In this document: positions 7,691 to 13,983 of the stretch, piece by piece
Position numbering within the stretch: position 1 is the first letter of the stretch
How the letters are laid out: each line of letters opens with the position of its first letter
Assembly: GCA_013821865.1 (NCBI GenBank)
Contig: PNJM01000041.1
Span: 1 to 14,070 of the forward strand
Length of the DNA stretch: 14,070 bases
Source: Rhodocyclaceae bacterium
GTDB lineage: Bacteria; Pseudomonadota; Gammaproteobacteria; Burkholderiales; Rhodocyclaceae
Reading direction: 5' to 3'
The notes under the pieces: generated by a model
The model's database searches: none
The model's input: the letters and a program-made list of their open reading frames with translations, nothing else
Told to the model about the DNA's origin: nothing
Position numbers and translations under genes: made by a program

Positions 7691-8320
7691 GTGGCCCGCA
7701 ACCTTGATGCCAAATGCCGTCAGTGCCGCCGAGAGGGAGAGAAGCTCTTCCTCAAGGGCGAGAAATGCTTCACTGACAAATGCGCCGTCGAGCGCCGCTC
7801 CTACGCGCCCGGACAGCACGGCCAGAAGTCCGGCCAGCGCCTGTCCGGCTATGGCGTGCAGCTGCGCGAGAAGCAGAAGATCCGCCGCACCTACGGCGTG
7901 CTCGAGCGCCAGTTCCGCAAGATCTACGCCGAGGCCGACCGCCGCAAGGGCCAGACCGGCGAGAATCTGCTGCAGCTGCTGGAAAGCCGCTTGGATACCG
8001 TCGCCTACCGTATGGGATTCGGCGCCTCACGCGCCGAAGCGCGCCAACTTGTGCGCCACAACGGCGTTCGCGTGAACGGCAAGCGCGTGAACATCCCTTC
8101 CTACGACCTGCGCCCCGGCGATGTGGTCGAACTGACCGACAAGGCGCGCGGCCATCTGCGCGTCAAGGCCGCCCTGGAGGCCGCCGAATCGCGCGGCTTC
8201 CCGGAATGGCTGGAGATGGATGCCAAGGCAGGCAAGGGCGTGTTCAAGGCCTATCCGGCGCGCGCCGAACTGCCGGCGACCATCAATGAAAGCCTGGTCG
8301 TCGAATTGTATTCGCGCTGA
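7691..8320 (+). CDS. rpsD: 30S ribosomal protein S4, four-cysteine zinc type (GTG start)
   Basis: S4 nucleates 30S assembly on 16S rRNA and in E. coli represses the alpha operon. The 209-residue product begins [20 protein letters not shown] and carries Cys9, Cys12, Cys26 and Cys31, the spacing of the zinc-binding form known from Thermus; E. coli S4 lacks this site. The S4 RNA-binding domain spans about residues 98-160 ([20 protein letters not shown], then [20 protein letters not shown]). The C-terminus is [12 protein letters not shown]. The start codon is GTG 7691 with AGGAG at 7679-7683, 7 nt upstream, and the N-terminus fits the family; the in-frame GTG is better placed than any later ATG. 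A 52-bp spacer separates it from rpoA. Confidence 0.97.
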   Translation: MARNLDAKCRQCRREGEKLFLKGEKCFTDKCAVERRSYAPGQHGQKSGQRLSGYGVQLREKQKIRRTYGVLERQFRKIYAEADRRKGQTGENLLQLLESRLDTVAYRMGFGASRAEARQLVRHNGVRVNGKRVNIPSYDLRPGDVVELTDKARGHLRVKAALEAAESRGFPEWLEMDAKAGKGVFKAYPARAELPATINESLVVELYSR

Positions 8321-8372
8321 TTTTGCGTTATTTCCCGCGTCAATGCGACGCAACGAATCCGAAGGGATACAG

Positions 8373-9353
8373 ATGCAAAGCACTGCACTCCTGAAACCGC
8401 GCATCATCGATGTGCAGAACCTCTCCCCGGTGCATGCCCGGGTAGTCATGGAACCGTTCGAGCGGGGCTACGGCCATACGCTCGGCAACGCGCTGCGCCG
8501 CATCCTGCTGTCGTCGATGCCCGGCTACGCCCCGACCGAAGTCTCGATCGAGGGCGTGCTGCACGAGTACTCGACGCTGGACGGCGTGCGCGAAGATGTG
8601 GTTGATCTGTTGCTCAACCTCAAGGGCATCGTGCTCAAGCTGCACAACCGCAGCGAAGCGGTCCTGACGCTGGCCAAGAAAGGCGAGGGCGTGGTTACCG
8701 CCGGCGATATTGAAACCAGCCACGACGTCGAGATCATCAACCCGGATCATGTCATTGCCCATCTCGCCCCCGGCGGCAAGCTGGAGATGCAGATCAAGGT
8801 CGAGAGCGGCCGCGGCTATGAGCCCGCCAACACCCGCCCCGTCAACGCCGAGACCAAGGGTATCGGCCGCGTCATGGTGGATGCCTCGTTCAGCCCGGTG
8901 CGCCGCGTCGCCTACACGGTGGAGTCCGCCCGCGTCGAGCAGCGCACCGACCTCGACAAGCTGATCGTCGATATCGAGACCAACGGCGCCATCGAGCCGG
9001 AAGAAGCCATCCGCTACGCCGCGCGCGTGCTGATGGAGCAGCTCTCGGTGTTTGCCGACCTGGAAGGCACCCCGATCTCCGTCGAGGCGCCGAAGCCCAG
9101 CGCGGTCGATCCGATTCTGCTGCGCCCGGTCGACGACCTGGAACTCACGGTGCGCTCGGCCAACTGCCTGAAAGCCGAGAACATCTACTACATCGGCGAC
9201 CTGATCCAGCGCACCGAGACCGAACTGCTCAAGACGCCGAACCTCGGCCGCAAGTCGCTCAACGAGATCAAGGAAGTCCTCGCTTCGCGCGGCCTCACGC
9301 TGGGCATGAAGCTGGAGAACTGGCCGCCGCTCGGCCTGGAGAAACTGTCGTAA
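8373..9353 (+). CDS. rpoA: DNA-directed RNA polymerase subunit alpha
   Basis: The alpha subunit dimerises to scaffold the RNA polymerase core, and its C-terminal domain contacts UP elements and activators. The 326-residue product begins [19 protein letters not shown]. The N-terminal domain has [20 protein letters not shown] and [20 protein letters not shown] (residues 1 to about 230). The C-terminal domain has [20 protein letters not shown], including Arg261 at the position of E. coli Arg265, and [23 protein letters not shown] 8373 was chosen over in-frame ATG 8343 because GAAGGGA (8361-8367) is 5 nt away and the family N-terminus matches. The spacer before it contains two mutually exclusive small hairpins (8323-8328/8348-8353 and 8337-8341/8347-8351) of unknown relevance. 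Confidence 0.98.
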   Translation: MQSTALLKPRIIDVQNLSPVHARVVMEPFERGYGHTLGNALRRILLSSMPGYAPTEVSIEGVLHEYSTLDGVREDVVDLLLNLKGIVLKLHNRSEAVLTLAKKGEGVVTAGDIETSHDVEIINPDHVIAHLAPGGKLEMQIKVESGRGYEPANTRPVNAETKGIGRVMVDASFSPVRRVAYTVESARVEQRTDLDKLIVDIETNGAIEPEEAIRYAARVLMEQLSVFADLEGTPISVEAPKPSAVDPILLRPVDDLELTVRSANCLKAENIYYIGDLIQRTETELLKTPNLGRKSLNEIKEVLASRGLTLGMKLENWPPLGLEKLS

Positions 9354-9388
9354 CCCGCGACGGATAGATTAGAACAAGAGGTATCACA

Positions 9389-9778
9389 ATGCGCCATCGT
9401 AACGGCCTTCGCAAACTCAACCGCACCAGCAGCCACCGCTTGGCCATGCTGCGCAACATGACCAACTCCCTGCTGCGTCATGAGGCGATCAAGACCACGC
9501 TGCCCAAGGCGAAGGAACTGCGCCGTGTCGTCGAACCGATGATCACGCTGGGCAAGAAGCCGTCCCTCGCCAACCGCCGCATGGCGTTCGATCGTCTGCG
9601 CGACCGCGAGATCGTGACCAAGCTGTTCGACGAACTGGGCCCCCGCTACGCCAAGCGCAATGGCGGCTACCTGCGCATCCTGAAGTTCGGCTTCCGTCAG
9701 GGCGACAACGCGCCGATGGCGCTGGTCGAGCTGCTCGATCGTCCGGAGGGTGGCGCCGAAGCGACTGCCGCAGAGTAA
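9389..9778 (+). CDS. rplQ: 50S ribosomal protein L17
   Basis: L17 is a 50S protein near the exit tunnel and closes the alpha operon in most Proteobacteria. The 129-residue product begins [20 protein letters not shown] and continues [20 protein letters not shown] and [17 protein letters not shown], then [20 protein letters not shown] and [12 protein letters not shown], ending EATAAE. Length matches the family (E. coli 127). AAGAGG about 8 nt upstream is the ribosome-binding site. It lies 35 bp after rpoA and is followed by a strong hairpin terminator. Confidence 0.98.
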   Translation: MRHRNGLRKLNRTSSHRLAMLRNMTNSLLRHEAIKTTLPKAKELRRVVEPMITLGKKPSLANRRMAFDRLRDREIVTKLFDELGPRYAKRNGGYLRILKFGFRQGDNAPMALVELLDRPEGGAEATAAE

Positions 9779-9796
9779 GCGCGGCAAGCAAATCCT

Positions 9797-9831
9797 CGAC
9801 AAAGCCGGGCTCGCCCGGCTTTGTCGTTTCT
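9797..9831 (+). terminator. intrinsic terminator of the alpha operon
   Basis: A perfect 13-bp stem (9797-9809 with 9814-9826; core AAAGCCGGG/CCCGGCTTT) closes a CTCG tetraloop. It is followed by TTTCT, a short and imperfect T tract. It lies 18 bp after the rplQ stop, where transcription of the long ribosomal array should end. The stem is strong and the T run modest, so some readthrough into the downstream PLP-enzyme gene is possible. Confidence 0.85.
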
Positions 9832-9877
9832 GCGACCTGCTGTTAAGCTGAAGCATCCGCATAAGCACCCGGCAGGC

Positions 9878-10867
9878 ATGGACCTCTCTTCATTCCCGCG
9901 CATCTCGCTCGCCCGCCTGCCGACACCCATCGAGCCGCTGAAGCGCCTCTCCGCGCACCTGGGCGGACCGCAGATCTACGTCAAGCGCGACGACGAAACC
10001 GGCCTCGGCCTGGGCGGCAACAAGCTGCGCAAGCTGGAGTTCCTGCTGGGCGAAGCGCTGGCGCGGGGTGCCGACAGGGTGCTCACCGTCGGTGCGCTGC
10101 AATCGAACCATGCGCGGCAGACCGCGGCGGCATGCGCCAAGCTCGGCCTCGCCTGCGAACTGATCCTGCGCCGCAGCAGCCACGCCACCGAAGCCTACCT
10201 GCAAAACGGCAACATGCTGCTTGACCGCCTGTTCGGCGCGCGTGTCACGGTGATCGAGGCAGGCGCCAGCCGCGAGGCGGCCATGGCCGAGCGGGCGGAT
10301 GTGCTGCGGGCAGAGGGGCGGACACCCTACTGCATTCCCGTCGGCGGCAGCTGTGCCAGGGGCAATCTCGGTTACGCGGCTTGCGCGGAGGAACTGTCCG
10401 CCCAGGCGCGCGAACTCGGCGTGCGATTCAACGCGGTGATCGTGGCCACCGGGAGCGGAGGCACGCAGGGTGGTCTCGTCGCCGGGCTGCACGCCATCGA
10501 CAGTGACATTCGAGTTATCGGCATTGCCGTCGAAGGCGCGCGCGCCGGGCAGGAGGCTCTGGCCTATCACCAGGCTGTCGAAACAGCCGGATTGCTGACC
10601 GGGGACGTGCGCGTGCCGAGGGATCGCATTCTGGTACTGGACGATTACGCCGGCCCGGGCTATGCGAAGCCGACCGACGCCATGCGCGAGGCGCTGCGCC
10701 TCGCCGCCAGCCTGGAAGGACTGGTGCTCGATCCGGTTTATACCGGCAAGGCTTTCTCCGGGATGATCGGGCTTGTTCGAGCCGGATATTTCAGGACCGA
10801 CGAACCGGTTCTGTTCCTGCACACCGGTGGTGCTCCAGGACTGTTCGCCTACCCGGAAAACGCCTGA
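9878..10867 (+). CDS. dcyD: D-cysteine desulfhydrase (PLP-dependent, DcyD/ACC-deaminase family)
   Basis: Family enzymes of this type convert D-cysteine to pyruvate, ammonia and hydrogen sulfide in the cytosol. The 329-residue product (E. coli DcyD 328) begins [20 protein letters not shown] and has VKRDD, then [10 protein letters not shown] with Lys49 as the expected PLP lysine. It also has [13 protein letters not shown] (about 72-84), IPVGGS, a glycine-rich [10 protein letters not shown] phosphate loop, DPVYTGKA and [11 protein letters not shown]. At the two positions that distinguish ACC deaminase (Glu and Leu), this protein has Thr289 and Thr316, as in D-cysteine desulfhydrase. The frame extends back to TTG 9821 inside the terminator; ATG 9878 gives the family start although its Shine-Dalgarno is poor. 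It converges on cysN 7 bp away, a neighbourhood fitting sulfur metabolism. Confidence 0.85.
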   Translation: MDLSSFPRISLARLPTPIEPLKRLSAHLGGPQIYVKRDDETGLGLGGNKLRKLEFLLGEALARGADRVLTVGALQSNHARQTAAACAKLGLACELILRRSSHATEAYLQNGNMLLDRLFGARVTVIEAGASREAAMAERADVLRAEGRTPYCIPVGGSCARGNLGYAACAEELSAQARELGVRFNAVIVATGSGGTQGGLVAGLHAIDSDIRVIGIAVEGARAGQEALAYHQAVETAGLLTGDVRVPRDRILVLDDYAGPGYAKPTDAMREALRLAASLEGLVLDPVYTGKAFSGMIGLVRAGYFRTDEPVLFLHTGGAPGLFAYPENA

Positions 10868-10874
10868 GGCTGCA

Positions 10875-12155
10875 TCAAACGATCATTCCCGCGCCGACGG
10901 TGTTGTTGGTCGCCTCGTCGATGAGGATGAAAGCGCCGGTGGCGCGGTTCTCGCGGTAGGCGTCGACGAACAGCGGCTGCGCCAGCTTGAAGGTGACGCT
11001 GCCGATGTCGTTCATGGCCAGGCGTCCGCCCGCCACCCGGGTCAGTTCATTGATGTCCTGGCGGTATTCGATGGCCGCCACCAGCGCCCTGGCTTCGCGC
11101 GTGGTGTGCCGCACGATGTACTTGCGACCCGGCTCGAGCGGCGTTTCCCCCAGCCAGCACACCATCGCCTCGATCTGCTTCGTGACCGTGGGCATCTCCG
11201 CCGCCTTGACGATCATGTCGCCGCGCGAGATGTCGACCTCGTCCTCCAGCAGCAGCGTGACGGAGCGTTCGCTCGAAGCCTGTCCGATGGACTGGCCGAG
11301 GACCTGGATGTCCTTGATTCGCGTCCGGATGCCCGAGGGCAGAACCTGCACCTCCTCGCCGGCCGAGATGTCGCCCGACTCGATGCGGCCCATGTATCCG
11401 CGGTAATCGTGGTGTTCTGCCGTGCGCGGCCGGCAGACGTATTGCACCGGGAAGCGGAATTGTTCCTTCTTCTCGCTGTGCGCGGCCGGAGCCGCTTCGA
11501 GGATGTCCAGCAGGGTCGGGCCGTCGTACCAGCCCAGGCTGTCGCCGCGCTCGACCACCATGTCGCCGTTCAGCGCCGAGAGGGGGATGAAGCGGACATC
11601 GCGGATGCCCAGCCTGGCGGCGAAATCGAGATACCCGGCCTTGATCCGTTCGAATACCTCGCGAGAATAGCCGACCAGGTCCATCTTGTTGATGGCGATG
11701 AGTAGGTGCGGGATGCCGACCAGGTGGGCGATGTAGGAGTGGCGCCGCGTCTGCGTCAGCACGCCCTTGCGCGCATCGATCAGGATGATGGCCAGGTTGG
11801 CGGTGGACGCCGCCGTGACCATGTTGCGCGTGTACTGCTCGTGGCCGGGCGCGTCGGCGATGATGTACTTGCGCGTGCCGGTGGAAAAATAGCGGTAGGC
11901 GACGTCAATTGTGATGCCCTGCTCCCGCTCGGCCAGCAGGCCGTCCGTGAGCAGGGACAGATCCACGGCGTCGAAGCCGCGCTTCCTCGAAGTGCGCTCG
12001 ATGTTGGCGAGCGTGTCGGCGAGGATGGACTTGCTGTCGTAGAGCAGCCGGCCGATCAGGGTGCTCTTGCCGTCATCCACGCTGCCGCAGGTGAGAAAAC
12101 GCAGCAGGCCGTCATCGTTGCAGTGAAGTTCCGGCAGTTGTTCTCGGGCGGACAT
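10875..12155 (-). CDS. cysN: Sulfate adenylyltransferase subunit 1 (GTPase CysN)
   Basis: CysN is the GTPase subunit of ATP sulfurylase; GTP hydrolysis drives CysD to make APS from sulfate and ATP. The 426-residue product has an EF-Tu-like GTPase domain: P-loop GSVDDGKST (24-32), EREQGITIDVAYRYF (switch I, about 76-90), DAPGHEQYTRNM (101-112) and NKMD (156-159). Beta-barrel domains follow to the C-terminus NTVGAGMIV. It is shorter than E. coli CysN (475), and it lacks the C-terminal APS kinase domain found in NodQ/CysNC fusions. The start ATG at 12155 shares one base with the cysD TGA (TGATG), so translation is coupled. The open frame continues upstream through cysD, but that stretch is cysD read out of frame. 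Confidence 0.95.
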   Translation of the reverse strand: MSAREQLPELHCNDDGLLRFLTCGSVDDGKSTLIGRLLYDSKSILADTLANIERTSRKRGFDAVDLSLLTDGLLAEREQGITIDVAYRYFSTGTRKYIIADAPGHEQYTRNMVTAASTANLAIILIDARKGVLTQTRRHSYIAHLVGIPHLLIAINKMDLVGYSREVFERIKAGYLDFAARLGIRDVRFIPLSALNGDMVVERGDSLGWYDGPTLLDILEAAPAAHSEKKEQFRFPVQYVCRPRTAEHHDYRGYMGRIESGDISAGEEVQVLPSGIRTRIKDIQVLGQSIGQASSERSVTLLLEDEVDISRGDMIVKAAEMPTVTKQIEAMVCWLGETPLEPGRKYIVRHTTREARALVAAIEYRQDINELTRVAGGRLAMNDIGSVTFKLAQPLFVDAYRENRATGAFILIDEATNNTVGAGMIV

Positions 12156-13090
12156 CAGAAATACCCCTCTTTCTTGCGCTGTTCCATCGAGGCTTCCGAC
12201 GTCTGGTCGTCCAGCCGCGTGGCGCCGCGCTCGGTGATGGTGGTCACTGCAGTCTCGGCGATGATTTTCTCCACCGTGTCGGCGGCGGACTCTACCGGCG
12301 CCGTGCAGGTGATGTCGCCGACGGTGCGGAAACGCACCAAGACTTCCTCGATCGCCTCGCCGTCCCTGGCCGGGGTGAGTTCCGTCACCGGCACGAGGGC
12401 GCCGCCGCGCCGGACCACCGGCCGCCTGTGGGCGAAGTAGATCGACGGCAGTTCCAGCTTCTCGCGGGCGATGTACTGCCACACATCCAGCTCGGTCCAG
12501 TTGGAGATCGGAAAGGCGCGTATGTTCTCGCCCGGATTGATGCGTGCGTTGTAGAGATCCCACAACTCGGGGCGCTGGTTCTTCGGATCCCACTGGCCGA
12601 ACTCGTCGCGGAAGGAGAAGATGCGCTCCTTGGCGCGGGCTTTTTCCTCGTCGCGGCGGGCGCCGCCGATGCAGGCGTCGAACGCGAACTCTGCGACGGC
12701 CTCGAGCAGCGTCACCGACTGGTGCTTGTTGCGCGACTCGGTCGGCGATTTCAGCACCACCGTGCCGCGCTTCATCGAGTCGTCCACCGTGCGCACGATC
12801 AGCCTTTCCCCCAGTTCGGCCGCCCGCTTGTCGCGGAAGGAGGTCACCTCGGGATAGTTGTGCCCGGTGTCGACATGGAGCAGGGCGAAGGGAAACCTGC
12901 CCGGCCGGAAGGCCTTCTCGGCAATGCGCAGCAGGCAGATGGAATCCTTGCCGCCGGAGAACAGCAGCACCGGATTGCTGCACTGCCCGGCCACCTCGCG
13001 CATGATGTGGATGGCTTCCGACTCCAGCCAGTCGAGATGGTCGGCGTGGGCCAGCGAGCCGTGCGGTATTTCGTGATGCAGCGGTTTCAT
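12155..13090 (-). CDS. cysD: Sulfate adenylyltransferase subunit 2 (CysD)
   Basis: CysD is the catalytic ATP sulfurylase subunit, adenylating sulfate to APS in the cytosol together with CysN. The 311-residue product (E. coli 302) begins MKPLHHEIPHGSLAHADHLD. It carries the PP-loop LLFSGGKDS (SGGKDS at 45-50) and LLHVDTGHNYPEV, then IGGARRDEEKARAKERIFSF. The C-terminal part has FPISNWTELDVWQYIARE and ends MEQRKKEGYF. ATG 13090 was chosen because GGGAGG (13103-13098) lies 7 nt upstream; ATG 13096 would leave only 1 nt. That Shine-Dalgarno lies inside intergenic repeat copy 1. It overlaps cysN by one base downstream and is separated from cysH by 88 bp, almost all of it repeat. Confidence 0.95.
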   Translation of the reverse strand: MKPLHHEIPHGSLAHADHLDWLESEAIHIMREVAGQCSNPVLLFSGGKDSICLLRIAEKAFRPGRFPFALLHVDTGHNYPEVTSFRDKRAAELGERLIVRTVDDSMKRGTVVLKSPTESRNKHQSVTLLEAVAEFAFDACIGGARRDEEKARAKERIFSFRDEFGQWDPKNQRPELWDLYNARINPGENIRAFPISNWTELDVWQYIAREKLELPSIYFAHRRPVVRRGGALVPVTELTPARDGEAIEEVLVRFRTVGDITCTAPVESAADTVEKIIAETAVTTITERGATRLDDQTSEASMEQRKKEGYF

Positions 13091-13094
13091 GGTC

Positions 13095-13173
13095 ATGCCT
13101 CCCGAAGGGCTGCCCCGAGGGAGGCATGCGCCCCCGCGGGGGGCAGCGAACGAAAGTGAGCGTGGGGGTTCAT
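13095..13173 (-). repeat. intergenic repeat copy 1 (between cysH and cysD)
   Basis: This 79-bp segment matches copy 2 (13894-13972) at 69 positions with no gaps. On the transcribed minus strand it starts ATGAACCCCCACGC five bases after the cysH stop and ends GGGAGGCAT just before cysD. It contains a 10-bp perfect inverted repeat, CATGCCTCCC/GGGAGGCATG (13094-13103/13119-13128), and a GCCCCC/GGGGGC hairpin (13130-13135/13139-13144). It also contains a 26-codon open frame (13173 to stop at 13093). Its 3' arm supplies the cysD Shine-Dalgarno. A TTCAT direct repeat on the + strand (13086-13090 and 13169-13173) flanks it. From memory, similar palindromic sequences recur between genes in betaproteobacterial genomes; this was not verified. 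Confidence 0.85.
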
Positions 13174-13178
13174 ATTGT

Positions 13179-13889
13179 TCAGGCCGCCACCTTGTCGCGC
13201 CTGGCCGGGTGCAGGCCGCATTCCTTGCTCTGCGGATCCTCCCACCACCATCTGCCGGCACGGATGTCCTCGCCAGCGGTCAGCGCGCGGGTACAGGGCG
13301 CGCAGCCGATGCTCGGATAACCGCGCTCGTGCAGTTCGTTGTAGGGCACGCCATAGGCATGCAGATAGGCCCACACCTCCTCTTCGATCCAGGCGGCAAG
13401 CGGGTTGAATTTCTCGATGCCGTGGGCGGCGTCGAATTCGCGTTCCGGCAGGTCGCGCCGGGTCATCGCCTGTTCGCGGCGCAGCCCGGTGATCCAGGCC
13501 GCCTTGCCCTTGAGGGCGCGGCCGAGCGGCTCGACCTTGCGCACCTGGCAGCACGTCTTGCGCAACTCGATGCTTTCGTAGAAGGCATTGACGCCGTGCC
13601 CCGTCGCATATTGCTGTACGGCCTCGGGTTGCGGGAAATAGACGCGCAGGGGATGGTCGTACTGGTCGGCGACCTTCTGCATCAGGCGGTAGGTCTCCTC
13701 GTGCAGCCGGCCCGTGTCGAGGGTGAACATTTCGATGCCGGGCGCGTGCCGCGCGATCAGGTCGGTCAGCACCATGTCCTCGGCGCCGAGGCTGTTGGCG
13801 AAGGCGGCCGGAGCGAACTCGACTTCGATGCGCTTGAGCAGCGCGACCGTATCGAGGATGCGTTGCTGCGGGATTTTTTCCAGGCTCAT
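13179..13889 (-). CDS. cysH: Assimilatory APS reductase (iron-sulfur CysH type)
   Basis: This enzyme reduces adenylyl sulfate to sulfite using thioredoxin or glutathione-type reductant, the step after ATP sulfurylase. The 236-residue product begins MSLEKIPQQRILDTVALLKR. It has a PP-loop-like SLGAEDMV (33-40), FTLDTGRLHEETY (55-67), RKTCCQVRKVEP with Cys113-Cys114, and GCAPCTRAL with Cys196 and Cys199. The C-terminal ECGLH carries the catalytic Cys224. The CC plus CxxC set marks the [4Fe-4S] APS reductase; E. coli-type PAPS reductases lack these four cysteines. The start ATG 13889 has GGAGG 7 nt upstream, inside repeat copy 2. The absence of an APS kinase domain on CysN agrees with APS as substrate. 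Some family members accept PAPS as well. Confidence 0.92.
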   Translation of the reverse strand: MSLEKIPQQRILDTVALLKRIEVEFAPAAFANSLGAEDMVLTDLIARHAPGIEMFTLDTGRLHEETYRLMQKVADQYDHPLRVYFPQPEAVQQYATGHGVNAFYESIELRKTCCQVRKVEPLGRALKGKAAWITGLRREQAMTRRDLPEREFDAAHGIEKFNPLAAWIEEEVWAYLHAYGVPYNELHERGYPSIGCAPCTRALTAGEDIRAGRWWWEDPQSKECGLHPARRDKVAA

Positions 13890-13893
13890 CGTT

Positions 13894-13972
13894 ATGCCTC
13901 CAGCAGGGCCGCCCCAAGGGAGGCATACGCCCCCTTGGGGGGCAGCGAACGAACGTGAGTGTGGGGGCTCAT
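13894..13972 (-). repeat. intergenic repeat copy 2 (upstream of cysH)
   Basis: This is the second 79-bp copy, 69 of 79 identical to copy 1. On the minus strand it starts ATGAGCCCCCACAC, with AAAGG (13982-13978) 5 nt upstream, and ends GGAGGCAT before the cysH start. It has a 9-bp inverted repeat TATGCCTCC/GGAGGCATA (13893-13901/13919-13927) and a GCCCCC/GGGGGC hairpin. Its 26-codon open frame (13972 to stop at 13892) ends TAA two bases before the cysH ATG. A 7-bp direct repeat, GGCTCAT on the + strand, lies at 13883-13889 and 13966-13972 and includes the cysH start codon. Confidence 0.85.
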
Positions 13973-13983
13973 GATTACCTTTC

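Noticed and set aside
9821..9849. A possible dcyD promoter, TTGTCG-17-TAAGCT.
   Set aside because: Only four and three positions match consensus, and the -35 box would lie inside the terminator stem; too weak to annotate.
9821..9877. An upstream TTG start for dcyD at 9821.
   Set aside because: It lies within the 3' arm of the rplQ terminator and adds residues with no family similarity; ATG 9878 gives the expected length and N-terminus.
10875..13127. A 750-codon minus-strand open frame that looks like a long CysN or a CysD-CysN fusion.
   Set aside because: The part upstream of 12155 is cysD read in the wrong frame (Arg/Gly/Pro-rich, no family motifs). The CysN family start and a TGATG junction are at 12155.
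10773..13159. Consecutive plus-strand open frames (10773-11705, 11706-12440, 12428-13159) opposite cysN and cysD.
   Set aside because: All are antisense shadows of cysN and cysD. Their residues are the typical Val/Asp/Ala/Gly/Arg mix and match no family I recognise.
13093..13926. A 277-codon minus-strand frame ending in the copy 1 peptide, suggesting a cysH-repeat fusion protein.
   Set aside because: It reads cysH in the wrong frame; the true cysH frame stops at 13179, before the repeat.
13095..13972. The two similar repeats as a CRISPR array.
   Set aside because: Only two copies, about 800 bp apart with the cysH gene between them, and no regular short spacers.
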